From assembly GCF_003311645.1 (NCBI RefSeq), contig NZ_QEST01000080.1, positions 62,001 through 126,000 on the forward strand: a stretch of DNA of 64,000 nucleotides. Reading direction: 5' to 3'. Positions within the stretch are counted from its first letter, which is position 1. Every line of letters starts with the position of its first letter. Below the pieces are notes generated by a model. It saw only the letters and a list, made by a program, of their open reading frames with translations. It was not told the origin of the DNA and made no database searches. Origin of the DNA: Streptomyces sp. PT12 (GTDB lineage Bacteria > Actinomycetota > Actinomycetes > Streptomycetales > Streptomycetaceae). Below, piece by piece: positions 23,950 through 36,705 of this stretch. The translations under genes were made by a program, and so were the position numbers.

Positions 23950-24705
23950 GTGGCAGGTGCGCACGTGTACGTCTACGGCATCATCCGCGCGGGCCAGGAG
24001 CTGCCCCAGGGGCGGCAGGGCGTCGGCTCGCCCCCGGCCCGGCTGCGCAAGCTGTGCGAGCGGTCACTCGCCGCGGTGGTCAGCGAGGCGCCCGACAGCC
24101 TGCTGGCCCGCCGCCGCGACCTGCTGGCCCACCAGGAGACGCTGCTCGCGCTCGCCGATCAAGGGCCGGTGCTGCCCATGCGCTTCGGCGTGGTCTCCCC
24201 CGACGAGTCCTCGGTCGCCAAGCGGCTGGCCGAGGGCGAGCAGGAGCACTTGGACACGCTCGAACGCCTCGACGGGCGGCTCGAGATGAACCTCAAGGTG
24301 TTCTCGGTCGAGGACGGCCTGGCCGACCTGGTGCGCGAGGACGCCACCGTGCGCCGACTGCGCGAGGCCGCGCGGCGGCGCCCCGGATACGAGACCAGCG
24401 TCAGGCTCGGCGAGGCCGTGGCCGCTGGGCTCCAGCGCAGGGCCGCGGCCGCCGCGGCCGAGGCGCTGCGCGTGCTGACCCCGCTCGCCGAGACCACCGC
24501 GCCGGGACCCGACGTTCCCGGCTGCGTCCGGAGCGTCTCCTTCCTGGTGCCGCGGCACACCGTCGACGCGTTCCGCGCGGAGGCCACGCGCTGCGCCACC
24601 CGCCTGGTGGACCACGCCGACGTGCGGGTCAGCGGCCCGCTGCCGTGCTTCAGCTTCGTCCCCGCCACCGCCCACGACGGCGCGCCCGCCACCGCGGGGC
24701 ACTGA
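23950..24705 (+). CDS. gvpF: Gas vesicle protein GvpF/GvpL
   Basis: 251 residues from GTG 23950 (GAGGAG site). GvpF/L proteins take part in gas vesicle nucleation and are minor inner-shell components. Family markers: HVYVYGIIRAG at the start, AAVVSEAP, LLAHQETLLALADQGPVLPMRFG, and the C-terminal SFLVPRHTVDAFRAEA and CFSFVPA. The frame is intact and full length, the only undamaged gvp gene besides the shortened gvpK. It starts 2 bp after the gvpA remnant. Confidence 0.9.
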   Translation: MAGAHVYVYGIIRAGQELPQGRQGVGSPPARLRKLCERSLAAVVSEAPDSLLARRRDLLAHQETLLALADQGPVLPMRFGVVSPDESSVAKRLAEGEQEHLDTLERLDGRLEMNLKVFSVEDGLADLVREDATVRRLREAARRRPGYETSVRLGEAVAAGLQRRAAAAAAEALRVLTPLAETTAPGPDVPGCVRSVSFLVPRHTVDAFRAEATRCATRLVDHADVRVSGPLPCFSFVPATAHDGAPATAGH

Positions 24706-24714
24706 AGGGGACTG

Positions 24715-24950
24715 CTCTCCGGCTGCTCCTGCTGCCGCCCGCGCGCGGTGTGGGCCGGGTGGCCAACCGCATCGCCGACGCCGCCGACCGCGAGTACCGC
24801 GCCCCCCGGGCCCGCCGATGGCGCGGCTCGCGGCGCTCCACCGCGAGCTGGAGCGCGGCGCGATCGACCAGGAGGAGTTCGAACGCCGGGAGGAGATCGT
24901 TCTCACCCGCCCTGAACGACTCCGCGAACAACTCCCCGCCGGAGAGACCA
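24715..24950 (+). pseudogene. gvpG: gvpG remnant, frameshifted
   Basis: One frame reads LRLLLLPPARGVGRVANRIA and DAADREYRAP, the GvpG N-terminal half. A second frame, one base off after the CCCCCC run near 24810, reads MARLAALHRELERGAIDQEE and FERREEIV, the GvpG C-terminal half. No ATG or GTG with a ribosome site precedes the first half: the expected start at about 24713 reads AAGGGG. At least one frameshift and a lost start codon therefore break the gene. Confidence 0.7.
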
Positions 24951-24954
24951 GCGC

Positions 24955-25191
24955 GTGCTGGCCGCGCTGGTGCTCACCGTGGTCGAATTGCTGCGCCAGC
25001 TCACCGAGCGGCAGGCGCTGCGCCGCGTCGACGCCGGTGACCTGACCGACGAACAGGTCGAACGCGTCGGCACCACGCTCATGCTCCTGGATGACCGGAT
25101 GGGCCAGCTGCGCGAGCACTTCGGGCTGCGGCCCGAGGATCTCAACCTCGATCTGGGCCCGTTGGGGTCGCTCCTCCCGACGGACTCCTGA
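24955..25191 (+). CDS. gvpK: Gas vesicle protein GvpK, short N terminus
   Basis: 78 residues from GTG 24955. The body LAALVLTVVELLRQLTERQALRRVD, in parts, then GDLTDEQVERVGTTLMLLDDRM and the C-terminal LRPEDLNLDLGPLGSLLP are GvpK. About 15-20 N-terminal residues seen in other GvpK proteins are missing or altered. The frame is open upstream to a TGA at 24913 and reads RRRDQR before the GTG, where homologues have VERDL. Possibly functional, but without GvpA it cannot make gas vesicles. A different role or recent loss is inference. Confidence 0.8.
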   Translation: MLAALVLTVVELLRQLTERQALRRVDAGDLTDEQVERVGTTLMLLDDRMGQLREHFGLRPEDLNLDLGPLGSLLPTDS

Positions 25192-25224
25192 CCGGCGACG
25201 GGGCCCGCGGCATCAATCATCCTT

Positions 25225-25266
25225 TGGTACAGACCTATTGACCCGTGGTCCAGACCACTCTACGCT
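25225..25266 (+). promoter_or_regulatory. Chitinase promoter with DasR-type operator
   Basis: -35 TTGACC (25238-25243), 17-bp spacer, -10 TACGCT (25261-25266). Inside the spacer is the perfect palindrome GTGGTCCAGACCAC (25245-25258), very close to the known DasR-responsive element ACTGGTCTAGACCACT. A half-matching copy TGGTACAGACCT (25225-25236) lies 21 bp upstream, recalling the classic 12-bp direct repeats of Streptomyces chitinase promoters. Occupancy would block RNA polymerase; release by amino-sugar phosphates is established for DasR. Confidence 0.85.
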
Positions 25267-25362
25267 CACGGCATCTGCAAGTGAGCGCGCCATGACAACA
25301 CAGCGTGCTTACGGGCGGCGCAGATTTCCCCCCGATCTGTCCGACCGACCTCAGGAGCCTCC

Positions 25363-26607
<1,245 letters not shown>

Positions 26608-26635
26608 CCTCCCTCGTCACCCCACGCCCACGAAC

Positions 26636-26672
26636 GGGCCGGACAGGCGGACCGCCCCCGCCTGTCCGGCCC
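26636..26672. terminator. Bidirectional terminator after chitinase
   Basis: Perfect 15-bp stem (26636-26650 with 26658-26672) and 7-nt loop, between the convergent chitinase and DUF2550 genes. Confidence 0.92.
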
Positions 26673-26755
26673 TCGGCGTTTCCGGCCCTCGGCGTTTCCC
26701 GGGGCGTCGGGGCCGCGGCGGCTCAGGGGCCTCAGGGGCCTCAGGGGCCTCAGGC
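26668..26755. repeat. Two adjacent tandem repeats between convergent genes
   Basis: A 16-bp unit GGCCCTCGGCGTTTCC occurs twice at 26668-26699, starting inside the terminator arm. A 9-bp unit CTCAGGGGC occurs three times at 26722-26748 plus a partial copy into the DUF2550 stop codon (26750-26752). On the minus strand the 9-bp array gives repeated in-frame TGA codons. Confidence 0.8.
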
Positions 26756-27199
26756 GACGTTGACCCGCTGCCCGGGAGGCGCGGCCTCAAGCCAGGCGAG
26801 AAAGCCGGTCAACGCGTCCTCGCTCATGGCCAACTCAACGTCGCGGCCGTCGTGCCGACAACTCAGCACGACGGCCCCTGGCAGCAGCGCCAGCTCCTCC
26901 TCACCCCGCGGGTGACGGCGGTTCCGCACCTGGATGCGGTCGCGCTGGAGCGAACAGCGCGGACGTGGCGCGTACGAGAAGACGCGGAACCACTCCACAT
27001 GGTCGCCGTTGTAGCGGGCCACTCCGTAGAGCCAGCCCTTCCCCGGCGACTGCCCCGAGCGCGGCGGCGCGAACCGCGCGCTGCAGTCGAACGTCCCACC
27101 GGGGCGCTGGATCAGCCGCCGTCTGGCGCCGAAGGCGAAAAGGCCGAGGACGAGGGCGAGCAGCACCGAGCCGATCACCACGAACAGCGCGAGGACCAT
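26750..27199 (-). CDS. DUF2550 membrane-anchored protein
   Basis: 149 residues, ATG 27199 behind GAGGAGG. One N-terminal membrane helix (residues 2-24, ALFVVIGSVLLALVLGLFAF), then a soluble domain with GTFDCSARF, GWLYGVARYNGDHVEWFRVFS and CRHDGRDVELAMSEDALTGFLAWLE. DUF2550 genes lie immediately downstream of atpC in many actinobacteria. Function unknown; association with the ATP synthase or the envelope is inferred from position only. It ends in the 9-bp tandem repeat. Confidence 0.9.
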   Translation of the reverse strand: MVLALFVVIGSVLLALVLGLFAFGARRRLIQRPGGTFDCSARFAPPRSGQSPGKGWLYGVARYNGDHVEWFRVFSYAPRPRCSLQRDRIQVRNRRHPRGEEELALLPGAVVLSCRHDGRDVELAMSEDALTGFLAWLEAAPPGQRVNVA

Positions 27200-27271
27200 C
27201 TCGACCGACCTCCTCGCCTGTGGTGTCCCTGTGTGCCCGGTGCCGCGACCCTCTCCACGTCTCCGTGCGTG

Positions 27272-27655
27272 TCAGTGCCCCGCCGACACGGCCGCGAGCC
27301 GGACGCCGGCGCGGCGCTCGGCCGCCTCGTCCTGCTCCGCCCGCGCCTGCTCACGCGCACGCTCGGCGCGCTCCACGTCGATCTCCTCCGCCAGCTCGGC
27401 GATCTCCGCGAGCAGCGACAGCTTACCGTCCGTGTACGAAAGGAAACCGCCGTGCACCGCGGCCACGACGGTGCCATCGCCGGTCGCGCCCGTGGTGCGG
27501 ATCGTCACCGCGCCGGGGCGGAGAACGGCGAGCAACGGCTGGTGCCCCGGCATGATGCCGATGTCGCCCGAGGTGGTGCGCGCGACGACCAGGCTGGCCT
27601 CTCCCGACCACACCTGACGGTCGGCGGCGACCAGCTCGACGTGCAGCTCAGCCAC
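27272..27655 (-). CDS. atpC: F1F0 ATP synthase epsilon subunit
   Basis: 127 residues. The small rotor-stalk subunit that couples gamma to the c-ring and inhibits ATP hydrolysis. Starts AELHVELVAADRQVWSGEA, contains GDIGIMPGHQPLLAVLRPG and HGGFLSYTDGKLSLLAE of the beta-sandwich domain, then a C-terminal helical pair rich in Ala/Glu/Arg. Last gene of the atp operon, 116 bp after atpD. Confidence 0.97.
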   Translation of the reverse strand: MAELHVELVAADRQVWSGEASLVVARTTSGDIGIMPGHQPLLAVLRPGAVTIRTTGATGDGTVVAAVHGGFLSYTDGKLSLLAEIAELAEEIDVERAERAREQARAEQDEAAERRAGVRLAAVSAGH

Positions 27656-27771
27656 GATGGCTCCTCATTCCTGGGAGTGGTCCCTGTCTGATCGAAGGAT
27701 AGTTGGCCTTCACACGCGCCCGGGGGGCGGGGTCGCATGACCCCGCCCCGCCGGGTACCGCGCTCGTGGCG

Positions 27772-30152
<2,381 letters not shown>

Positions 30153-30154
30153 CG

Positions 30155-31726
30155 TCAGCCCTCGCCCAGCAGCTTGCCGTCCGAGGTCTGGAACTGCTGC
30201 TTGAAGGAGTCGACCGCGGAACGGATGGCCTGGAGGGTGTCGTCCGACATCTTCCCGCCCTCGCGGATCGACGTCATCAGGTCCTTGTGCTCACGGTGCA
30301 GGTAGTCGAGCAGCTCGCGCTCGAAGCGGCGGATGTCGGAGACCGGGATCTCGTCCATCAGGCCGTTGGTGCCCGACCAGATGGAGACGACCTGGTTCTC
30401 CGTGGGGTACGGGCTGTACTGCTCCTGCTTGAGCAGCTCCACCATGCGCTGGCCGCGCGCCAGGGCCGACTTGGACGCGGCGTCCAGGTCGGAGCCGAAC
30501 GCGGCGAACGCCTCGAGCTCGCGGTACTGGGCCAGGTCCACGCGGAGCGAACCGGTGATCTGCCGCACCGCCTTGTGCTGGGCGGAGCCGCCGACGCGGG
30601 AGACGGAGATGCCGACGTTCAGGGCGGGGCGCTGGCCCGCGTTGAACAGGTCGGACTCAAGGAAGCACTGGCCGTCGGTGATGGAGATCACATTGGTCGG
30701 GATGAACGCGGAGACATCGTTCGCCTTGGTCTCGACGATCGGCAGCCCGGTCATCGAGCCGCCGCCCATGTCGTCGGAGAGCTTGGCGCAGCGCTCAAGC
30801 AGCCGGGAGTGCAGGTAGAAGACGTCGCCTGGGTATGCCTCGCGGCCCGGCGGGCGGCGCAGCAGCAGGGAGACGGCGCGGTAGGCGTCGGCCTGCTTCG
30901 AGAGGTCGTCGAAGATGATCAGGACGTGCTTGCCGTCGTACATCCAGTGCTGGCCGATGGCCGAGCCGGTGTAGGGGGCGATGTACTTGAAGCCGGCCGG
31001 GTCGGACGCCGGGGCGGCGACGATGGTGGTGTACTCGAGCGCGCCCGCCTCCTCCAGCGCGCCGCGCACGGACGCGATCGTGGAGCCCTTCTGGCCGATC
31101 GCCACATAGATGCAGCGGACCTGCTTGTTCGGGTCGCCCGAGCGCCAGTTGTCGCGCTGGTTGATGATCGTGTCCACGGCGAGGGCGGTCTTGCCCGTCT
31201 GCCGGTCGCCGATGATCAGCTGGCGCTGGCCGCGGCCGATCGGCGTCATGGTGTCCACGGCCTTGTAGCCGGTCTCCATGGGCTCGTGCACCGACTTGCG
31301 CTGCATGACCGAGGGAGCCTGGAGCTCCAGGGCGCGGCGGCCCGCGGTCTCGATGTCGCCGAGGCCGTCGATGGGGTTACCCAGCGGGTCGACGACCCGG
31401 CCGAGGTAGCCGTCGCCGACCGCGACGGAGAGCACCTCGCCGGTGCGGCGCACCGACTGGCCCTCCTCGATGCCGCTGAACTCACCGAGAACGACGACGC
31501 CGATCTCCCGCTCCTCGAGGTTGAGGGCGAGGCCGAGCGTGCCGTCCTCGAAGCGCAGCAGCTCGTTCGCCATGGCCGAGGGCAGCCCCTCGACACGTGC
31601 GATGCCGTCACCGGCAACGCTGACCGTCCCGACCTCTTCCCGCGAGGCCGCGTCCGGCGCGTACGACTGGACGAAATTCTCCAGCGCGTCCCGGATCTCA
31701 TCCGGCCGGATCGTGAGCTCCGCCAT
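30155..31726 (-). CDS. atpA: F1F0 ATP synthase alpha subunit
   Basis: 523 residues. Non-catalytic nucleotide-binding F1 subunit: Walker A GDRQTGKT (173-180), the [13 protein letters not shown]-like block (here [14 protein letters not shown]), [38 protein letters not shown] in part, and the arginine finger in [13 protein letters not shown]. The N-terminal [18 protein letters not shown] is the delta-binding segment. The last residues are an actinobacterial extension. Upstream atpH is 96 bp away. Confidence 0.99.
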   Translation of the reverse strand: MAELTIRPDEIRDALENFVQSYAPDAASREEVGTVSVAGDGIARVEGLPSAMANELLRFEDGTLGLALNLEEREIGVVVLGEFSGIEEGQSVRRTGEVLSVAVGDGYLGRVVDPLGNPIDGLGDIETAGRRALELQAPSVMQRKSVHEPMETGYKAVDTMTPIGRGQRQLIIGDRQTGKTALAVDTIINQRDNWRSGDPNKQVRCIYVAIGQKGSTIASVRGALEEAGALEYTTIVAAPASDPAGFKYIAPYTGSAIGQHWMYDGKHVLIIFDDLSKQADAYRAVSLLLRRPPGREAYPGDVFYLHSRLLERCAKLSDDMGGGSMTGLPIVETKANDVSAFIPTNVISITDGQCFLESDLFNAGQRPALNVGISVSRVGGSAQHKAVRQITGSLRVDLAQYRELEAFAAFGSDLDAASKSALARGQRMVELLKQEQYSPYPTENQVVSIWSGTNGLMDEIPVSDIRRFERELLDYLHREHKDLMTSIREGGKMSDDTLQAIRSAVDSFKQQFQTSDGKLLGEG

Positions 31727-31822
31727 CTGGGTTCCCTGCTCTCCTTGTTGGGCCCGTAAGTTATGTCTACGGCCCCAGCCGGGCCGCTTGTCCTGCTTCT
31801 TCGATGTGGGGTGGCGCCGTGG

Positions 31823-32647
31823 TCAGCCCGCCATCCGGCGGGTCACCTCGTCCAGGCGGTCCGCGATGGTGCCGTGGATGACCTCGTCACCGATCCGGAC
31901 GGAGATCCCGCCGAGGACCGCGGGGTCCACGTCGAGATTCAGCTGGATCTGCCTGCCGTACAGCCGACCCAGGGCGTCACCGAGCCGCTGTCGCTGCCGG
32001 TCACTGAGCGGTACCGCCGAGGTGACGACCGCGACGGAACGCCCCCTGCGGGCGGCGGCGAGACCGGACAGCGCGTCGAGTCCACCATCCAGGCTACGTC
32101 CTCGCGGACGTTGCACCAGCCTGACGACCAGCCGTTCCGTGGTGGCCTTGGCCCTGCCCCGCAGCAGGCTCCTGGCCAGCTCGGTGCGGGCGGCGACGGC
32201 GGGACCCTCGCTGTCTTTGGCGCTGAGCGCGGCGCGCAGCTCGGGCGAGGTGGCGACGATCCGGCCGAACCGGAACAGCTCGTCCTCCACCGAGTCCAGG
32301 GTGCCGTCCCGGTCCGCCGCGATCATGTCGGCGGTGTCGGCCAGCTCCTCGACGGCGTCCACCAGGTCACGGGACGCGGACCAGCGGGAGCGGACCATGC
32401 CGGAGACGAGGTCGACGGCCTCGCCGCCGACCTGCCCGCTCAGCAGCCGCCCGACCAGGTCCGCCTTGCCCTCGCCCGGCTGCGCCGGGTCGGTGAGCAC
32501 CCGGCGCAGTGCGGTCTCGCGGTCGAGCAGCGCGGTGACGGCCGCCAGGTCGGCGGCCAGCGCGGCGGCGTCGACGCGCGTGTTGTCGGCCAGGGCGTCG
32601 AGCCGCTCACGCGCGGCGTCGAGCGCCTCACGACTCGCTCCGATCAT
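31823..32647 (-). CDS. atpH: F1F0 ATP synthase delta subunit
   Basis: 274 residues. Joins F1 to the peripheral stalk b subunit. It is longer than the roughly 180 residues of E. coli delta, as in other Streptomyces, because of an N-terminal helical extension (GASREALDAARERLDALADN). The family signature is in the C-terminal half (VVTSAVPLSDRQRQRLGDAL and VDPAVLGGISVRIGDEVIHG). ATG 32647 overlaps the atpF stop (ATGA), so the stator subunits are coupled in translation. Confidence 0.97.
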   Translation of the reverse strand: MIGASREALDAARERLDALADNTRVDAAALAADLAAVTALLDRETALRRVLTDPAQPGEGKADLVGRLLSGQVGGEAVDLVSGMVRSRWSASRDLVDAVEELADTADMIAADRDGTLDSVEDELFRFGRIVATSPELRAALSAKDSEGPAVAARTELARSLLRGRAKATTERLVVRLVQRPRGRSLDGGLDALSGLAAARRGRSVAVVTSAVPLSDRQRQRLGDALGRLYGRQIQLNLDVDPAVLGGISVRIGDEVIHGTIADRLDEVTRRMAG

Positions 32648-33216
32648 CGGCCCGCCTCAAAACCCTGGCCCGCAGCCGGAACGCCGCCCTCGGCCTGCCG
32701 CTCCAGGTCGTCGAGGAAGCGGTCGATGGTGCGGCTCTGGCGGGCGTGGTCCTCGAGCGACTCGCCCACGAGCCTGCCCGCGAGGTCGATGGCGAGCTTG
32801 CCGACATCCTGCCTGAGCAGCTCGGCGGCCTGCTTGCGGTCGGCCGCGATCTGGGTGTGCCCCGCGGCGATGATCTCCTCGCGCTGACGCTGGCCCTCCT
32901 CGCGCATCTCCGCGATGAGCGCCGCGCCCTGCTCCTGCGCCTCCTGGCGCATGCGGGCCGCCTCGTGACGCGCCTCGGCCAGCTGCTCCTTGTAGCTCTC
33001 CAGCGTCTGGCGAGCCTCGGCCTGCACGGCCTCGGCCTTCTCCATGCCGCCTTCGATCGCCGCCCGGCGCTCCTCAAGCACCTTGTTGATGGAGGGGACG
33101 AGCTTCTTGTAGAAGACGAAGAAGATGACCCCGAAGCAGATCAGGCCGATGACGATCTCGGGCACCACCGGGACCACAGGGCTCTGCGGCTCTTCGGCTG
33201 CCAGTTCGATCAGCAT
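32644..33216 (-). CDS. atpF: F1F0 ATP synthase subunit b
   Basis: 190 residues. Peripheral stalk: one membrane helix (about 18-40, VVPEIVIGLICFGVIFFVFYK) and a long charged helix with right-handed coiled-coil pattern (INKVLEERRAAIEGGMEKAE onward). About 15 extra N-terminal residues precede the helix, typical of actinobacteria. The stop overlaps atpH. Confidence 0.97.
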   Translation of the reverse strand: MLIELAAEEPQSPVVPVVPEIVIGLICFGVIFFVFYKKLVPSINKVLEERRAAIEGGMEKAEAVQAEARQTLESYKEQLAEARHEAARMRQEAQEQGAALIAEMREEGQRQREEIIAAGHTQIAADRKQAAELLRQDVGKLAIDLAGRLVGESLEDHARQSRTIDRFLDDLERQAEGGVPAAGQGFEAGR

Positions 33217-33256
33217 GGTGGACCTTTCATCGGTAGGGCGTCTTCCGACGGCGTCG

Positions 33257-33541
<285 letters not shown>

Positions 33542-33580
33542 TCAACAGGTCGGGGGCGGCGGCCGGATGCCCGCCGCGCG

Positions 33581-34390
33581 TCAGTGCGGCTCTTCCAGGG
33601 CCTGCGAGATGTAGGTCGCGGTCAGCACCGTGAAGACATACGCCTGGAGCGCCTGGATGAACAGCTCGAACAGGGTCAGCAGCAGCGTCATGACCAGCGA
33701 GGTGGCGGCGTAGAACGTGCCGACCACGCTGCCCAGGGTGTACCAGGTGCCGATGATGAAGACCAGCAGCAGCAGGTGGCCCGCGAACATGTTCGCGAAG
33801 AGCCGGACGGTCAGGGTCAGCGGCCGCACAAAGATGTTCGAGATGAACTCGATGGGCGTGAGGATCACATAGATCCCCTTGGGCAGCCCGCTGGGGACGC
33901 ACAGGTTGCGGATGCCGCCGACGAAGCCGTGCGTCTTGAACGTCAGCGTCATGTACGTGGTCCAGACGACCAGGGCGAGCGCCGCCGGGTACGCGATGAT
34001 CGAGGTCGCCGGGAACTGGGCGAAGGGGATGACCGCCCAGATGTTCATGATCCAGATGAAGAAGAACAGCGAGACCAGCAGCGGCACATACGCCTCGGCC
34101 TTCTTGCCGATCGTCTCCCGCGCGATGCCGCGGCGGACGAACTCGTAGCCCGCCTCGGCGATCATCTGGAACTTGCCCGGCACGACGTCTGGCTTGGAGA
34201 ACGCCTTCCAGAAGAACCCCAGGACGATCAGGGTGCTGAGGACGACCAGCGCCATCGGCTTGTTGACCTCGAAGGAGCCGATGGTGAACAGCGGCTCGAA
34301 GAGGAAGGAGAACTCCGAGGGCGAGGGGAACCCGCAGTCGTTGAACAGATGGCAGTCGGTCTCGAAGGCGAGCACCTGGTCGTTACTCAC
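33581..34390 (-). CDS. atpB: F1F0 ATP synthase subunit a
   Basis: 269 residues, GTG 34390 behind GAGGGAG. About six membrane helices. The proton-channel Arg is in FVRPLTLTVRLFANMFAGHL and the C-terminal helix contains the conserved QALQAYVFTVLTATYI with Gln and Tyr. Forms the stator channel against the c-ring. A 226-bp gap without a recognised gene separates it from atpI upstream. Confidence 0.98.
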   Translation of the reverse strand: MSNDQVLAFETDCHLFNDCGFPSPSEFSFLFEPLFTIGSFEVNKPMALVVLSTLIVLGFFWKAFSKPDVVPGKFQMIAEAGYEFVRRGIARETIGKKAEAYVPLLVSLFFFIWIMNIWAVIPFAQFPATSIIAYPAALALVVWTTYMTLTFKTHGFVGGIRNLCVPSGLPKGIYVILTPIEFISNIFVRPLTLTVRLFANMFAGHLLLLVFIIGTWYTLGSVVGTFYAATSLVMTLLLTLFELFIQALQAYVFTVLTATYISQALEEPH

Positions 34391-34616
34391 CGCGAACTCC
34401 CTCGGCGTGACGCATGGATACGGCTACCTCGATGTGTCGGCGTGGCGGACGACCACGGAGCGGCACTGGACGGAATGGGCGGGAGGAGAAACCGGTCATC
34501 GTTCACGTGGCTGTCCCGCGCAGCACGCGAACCGGCAGCGGTCCGGCCTTCCGGCGAGGGACGATAGCAGCCCCGCGCGGCGCCCCGTATACAGCCCCCG
34601 CCCCGATCGGCACCGG

Positions 34617-35042
34617 TCATGGCCGACCGCCGGGGGACACGGAGGTCGGATCCGGCTCCACGTAGAGCGTCTTGAGCTTGCCGTGCGCCCGCACCTGGCC
34701 GCCGAGCCAGGCGGCGGTACCGGCCAGCACTCCGGCGGCGAAGGCCCGTCCGTCGAGGAACGACGCGTCGCGCAGCAGGAGGAGCAGCCCGAGCAGGAAC
34801 CCCATCTGCGTCGTGTAGATCAGGAAGGCGGCGCCGAAGAACGTCTCGGGCCAGCGGCGGCCGACATACCCGAGGGAGAGCTGGCCACCGCCGAAGAACA
34901 CGGCGGCGACGAGCACGCCGAGGGCGACCCCGCCCGCGCCGTCCACCCCGGCCGTCACGGCTCCGATGGCCACGGCGAGAACGCCGACCACGGCAGTGGG
35001 GATCGCGGCGCCACGGATGATCCGGGCGTCGTTGGACTGCAT
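34617..35042 (-). CDS. atpI: AtpI-like membrane protein
   Basis: 141 residues, ATG 35042 behind GGAGAAG. Four hydrophobic segments (about 8-28, 33-52, 70-92, 98-118). Streptomyces atp operons begin with such a gene, whose product is thought to help c-ring assembly or ion uptake. Sequence identity in this family is low, so the assignment rests mostly on position and topology. Confidence 0.82.
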   Translation of the reverse strand: MQSNDARIIRGAAIPTAVVGVLAVAIGAVTAGVDGAGGVALGVLVAAVFFGGGQLSLGYVGRRWPETFFGAAFLIYTTQMGFLLGLLLLLRDASFLDGRAFAAGVLAGTAAWLGGQVRAHGKLKTLYVEPDPTSVSPGGRP

Positions 35043-35127
35043 CGAAGTGCTTCTCCGCGTGCTTCGGGGACGGTCGTCATTGACGGGAGCGGGGTCCGGC
35101 GCGTGAGCTCGGCGCCGGGTTTCGTGA

Positions 35128-35157
35128 ACGGTATCACAAACTATTTGGCGAGGTCTT
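35128..35157 (-). promoter_or_regulatory. Possible atp operon promoter
   Basis: On the minus strand AAGACC (35152-35157), 18-bp spacer and TACCGT (35128-35133), giving a leader of about 80 nt to atpI. The region is markedly AT-richer than its surroundings. A 6-bp CGTGTG/CACACG hairpin at 35166-35185 may end the upstream transferase transcript. Confidence 0.4.
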
Positions 35158-35233
35158 TACCCGTTCGTGTGGAGACCCTCACACGGTGGGAGTAGCTGTG
35201 GCGTTGCGCCGATGACCTGCGGGGTCGCATGTG

Positions 35234-36604
35234 TTAGGAGCGGCTGTCGATCTTGCGGCGGACCGCGAAGCGGTGCCGGTCGCCGACCGCGGTGGCGCCG
35301 TTCAGGCCACTCAGCGAGGCGGGCGAGGAGGGCGGTGGCGCGTCCTGCGAGGCGGTCGCCGACGCGGTCTCGGCGCCGGGCTCGCCCTCCGTGCCCGGCG
35401 CGCGCCGATCCTCGGGCGCCTGCGCGCGCGCCCCCACCCGGTCGCGGTAGCGCGGCGGCACGAGGCGCTGCGCCCACGGCGGCACGCGGGGGGTGAAGCG
35501 CGGCAGCAGCAGCACCACGAGGCCGATGGCGCTCAGCAGCATCACGACGGGCACGAGCACGGCGTTGGCCGACTGCACGGAGTAGGCGACCGCGCCGAAG
35601 GCGATCAGCGCGGACCAGAAGTACATGATCAGCACGGCCCGGCTCTGCGAGTGGCCGATCTCCAGGAGCCGGTGGTGCAGGTGCCCGCGGTCGGCCGAGA
35701 ACGGCGAGTGGCCGTTCCAGGTGCGCCGCACGATCGCCAGCACGAGGTCGGCGAACGGCACCGCGATGATCGTCAGCGGCAGCAGCAGCGGCATGTAGAC
35801 CGGGACCATCTCGAACACGGCGTTCCTGATGGAGCCCGAGAACAGCCGCATCGCGTCGGGGTCCACCTGGCCCGTGACCGAGACCGCGCCCGCGGCGAGC
35901 ACCAGGCCGAGCAGCATCGAGCCCGAGTCGCCCATGAAGATCCGCGCGGGGTGCAGGTTGTGCGGGAGGAAGCCAAGGCACATGCCCATGAGCACCGCGG
36001 CGAAGAGCGTCGCGGGGGCGGCAGCCTCGATGCCGTAGCCGTACCAGATGCGGTAGGCGTACAGGAAGAACGCCGCGGCGGCGATGCAGACCATCCCGGC
36101 CGCGAGGCCGTCGAGGCCGTCCACGAAGTTCACGGCGTTGATCGTGATCACCACGAGCGCCACCGTGAGCAGCGTGCCCTGGAGCGGGGTGACCGCGACC
36201 AGTCCGACCGTGGGCACGGGCAGCCACAGAATGGTCAGGCCCTGAAGCACCATGACGCCCGCGGCGATCATCTGGAGGCCCAGCTTGATCAGCGCGTCCA
36301 CGCCGTACTTGTCGTCGAGCACGCCGATCAGCCAGATCAGCCCGGCGCCGGAGAGCAGCGCCCTCGGCTCGTCGGAGATCCGGAACACCTCGCCGACGTT
36401 GGTCAGCTGCGACGCCACGAGCAGGCCCGCGCACAGGCCGCCGAACATCGCGATGCCGCCAAGGCGCGGCGTCGGCTCGCGGTGCACGTCACGCGCTCTG
36501 ATGGCGGGCATCGCGCCCCACGCGATGGCGAACTTCCGCACCGGCCCCGTCAGCAGATAGGTGACCGCCGCAGCGACGCAGAGCGTCAGCAGGTACTCGC
36601 GCAC
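35234..36604 (-). CDS. Undecaprenyl-phosphate GlcNAc-1-phosphate transferase (MraY/WecA family)
   Basis: 456 residues from GTG 36604. Transfers GlcNAc-1-P to polyprenyl phosphate for teichoic or other wall polymers. About ten or eleven membrane helices; family motifs HREPTPRLGGIAMF, DDKYGVDALIKLG (Asp pair), NAVNFVDGLDGLAAG, FMGDSGSMLLG, and the cytoplasmic loop RGHLHHRLLEIGHS with the HHR metal/nucleotide site. The last 100 residues are a hydrophilic, low-complexity tail. It lies between the phosphatase-like gene and atpI. Confidence 0.92.
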   Translation of the reverse strand: MREYLLTLCVAAAVTYLLTGPVRKFAIAWGAMPAIRARDVHREPTPRLGGIAMFGGLCAGLLVASQLTNVGEVFRISDEPRALLSGAGLIWLIGVLDDKYGVDALIKLGLQMIAAGVMVLQGLTILWLPVPTVGLVAVTPLQGTLLTVALVVITINAVNFVDGLDGLAAGMVCIAAAAFFLYAYRIWYGYGIEAAAPATLFAAVLMGMCLGFLPHNLHPARIFMGDSGSMLLGLVLAAGAVSVTGQVDPDAMRLFSGSIRNAVFEMVPVYMPLLLPLTIIAVPFADLVLAIVRRTWNGHSPFSADRGHLHHRLLEIGHSQSRAVLIMYFWSALIAFGAVAYSVQSANAVLVPVVMLLSAIGLVVLLLPRFTPRVPPWAQRLVPPRYRDRVGARAQAPEDRRAPGTEGEPGAETASATASQDAPPPSSPASLSGLNGATAVGDRHRFAVRRKIDSRS

Positions 36605-36705
36605 AAGATGCCCCAGAGGTCTCGCAGGACTACCGCGCAACACCCTCTCATGCCCGCGCGCGCCCGCGCCGACCGGTGTCACGTCGTTACCGCCCGGCCA
36701 CCAGG

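Noticed and set aside
34391-34616. Possible gene between atpI and atpB
   Set aside because: Frames there are short, without ribosome sites, and match nothing; left as untranslated spacer.
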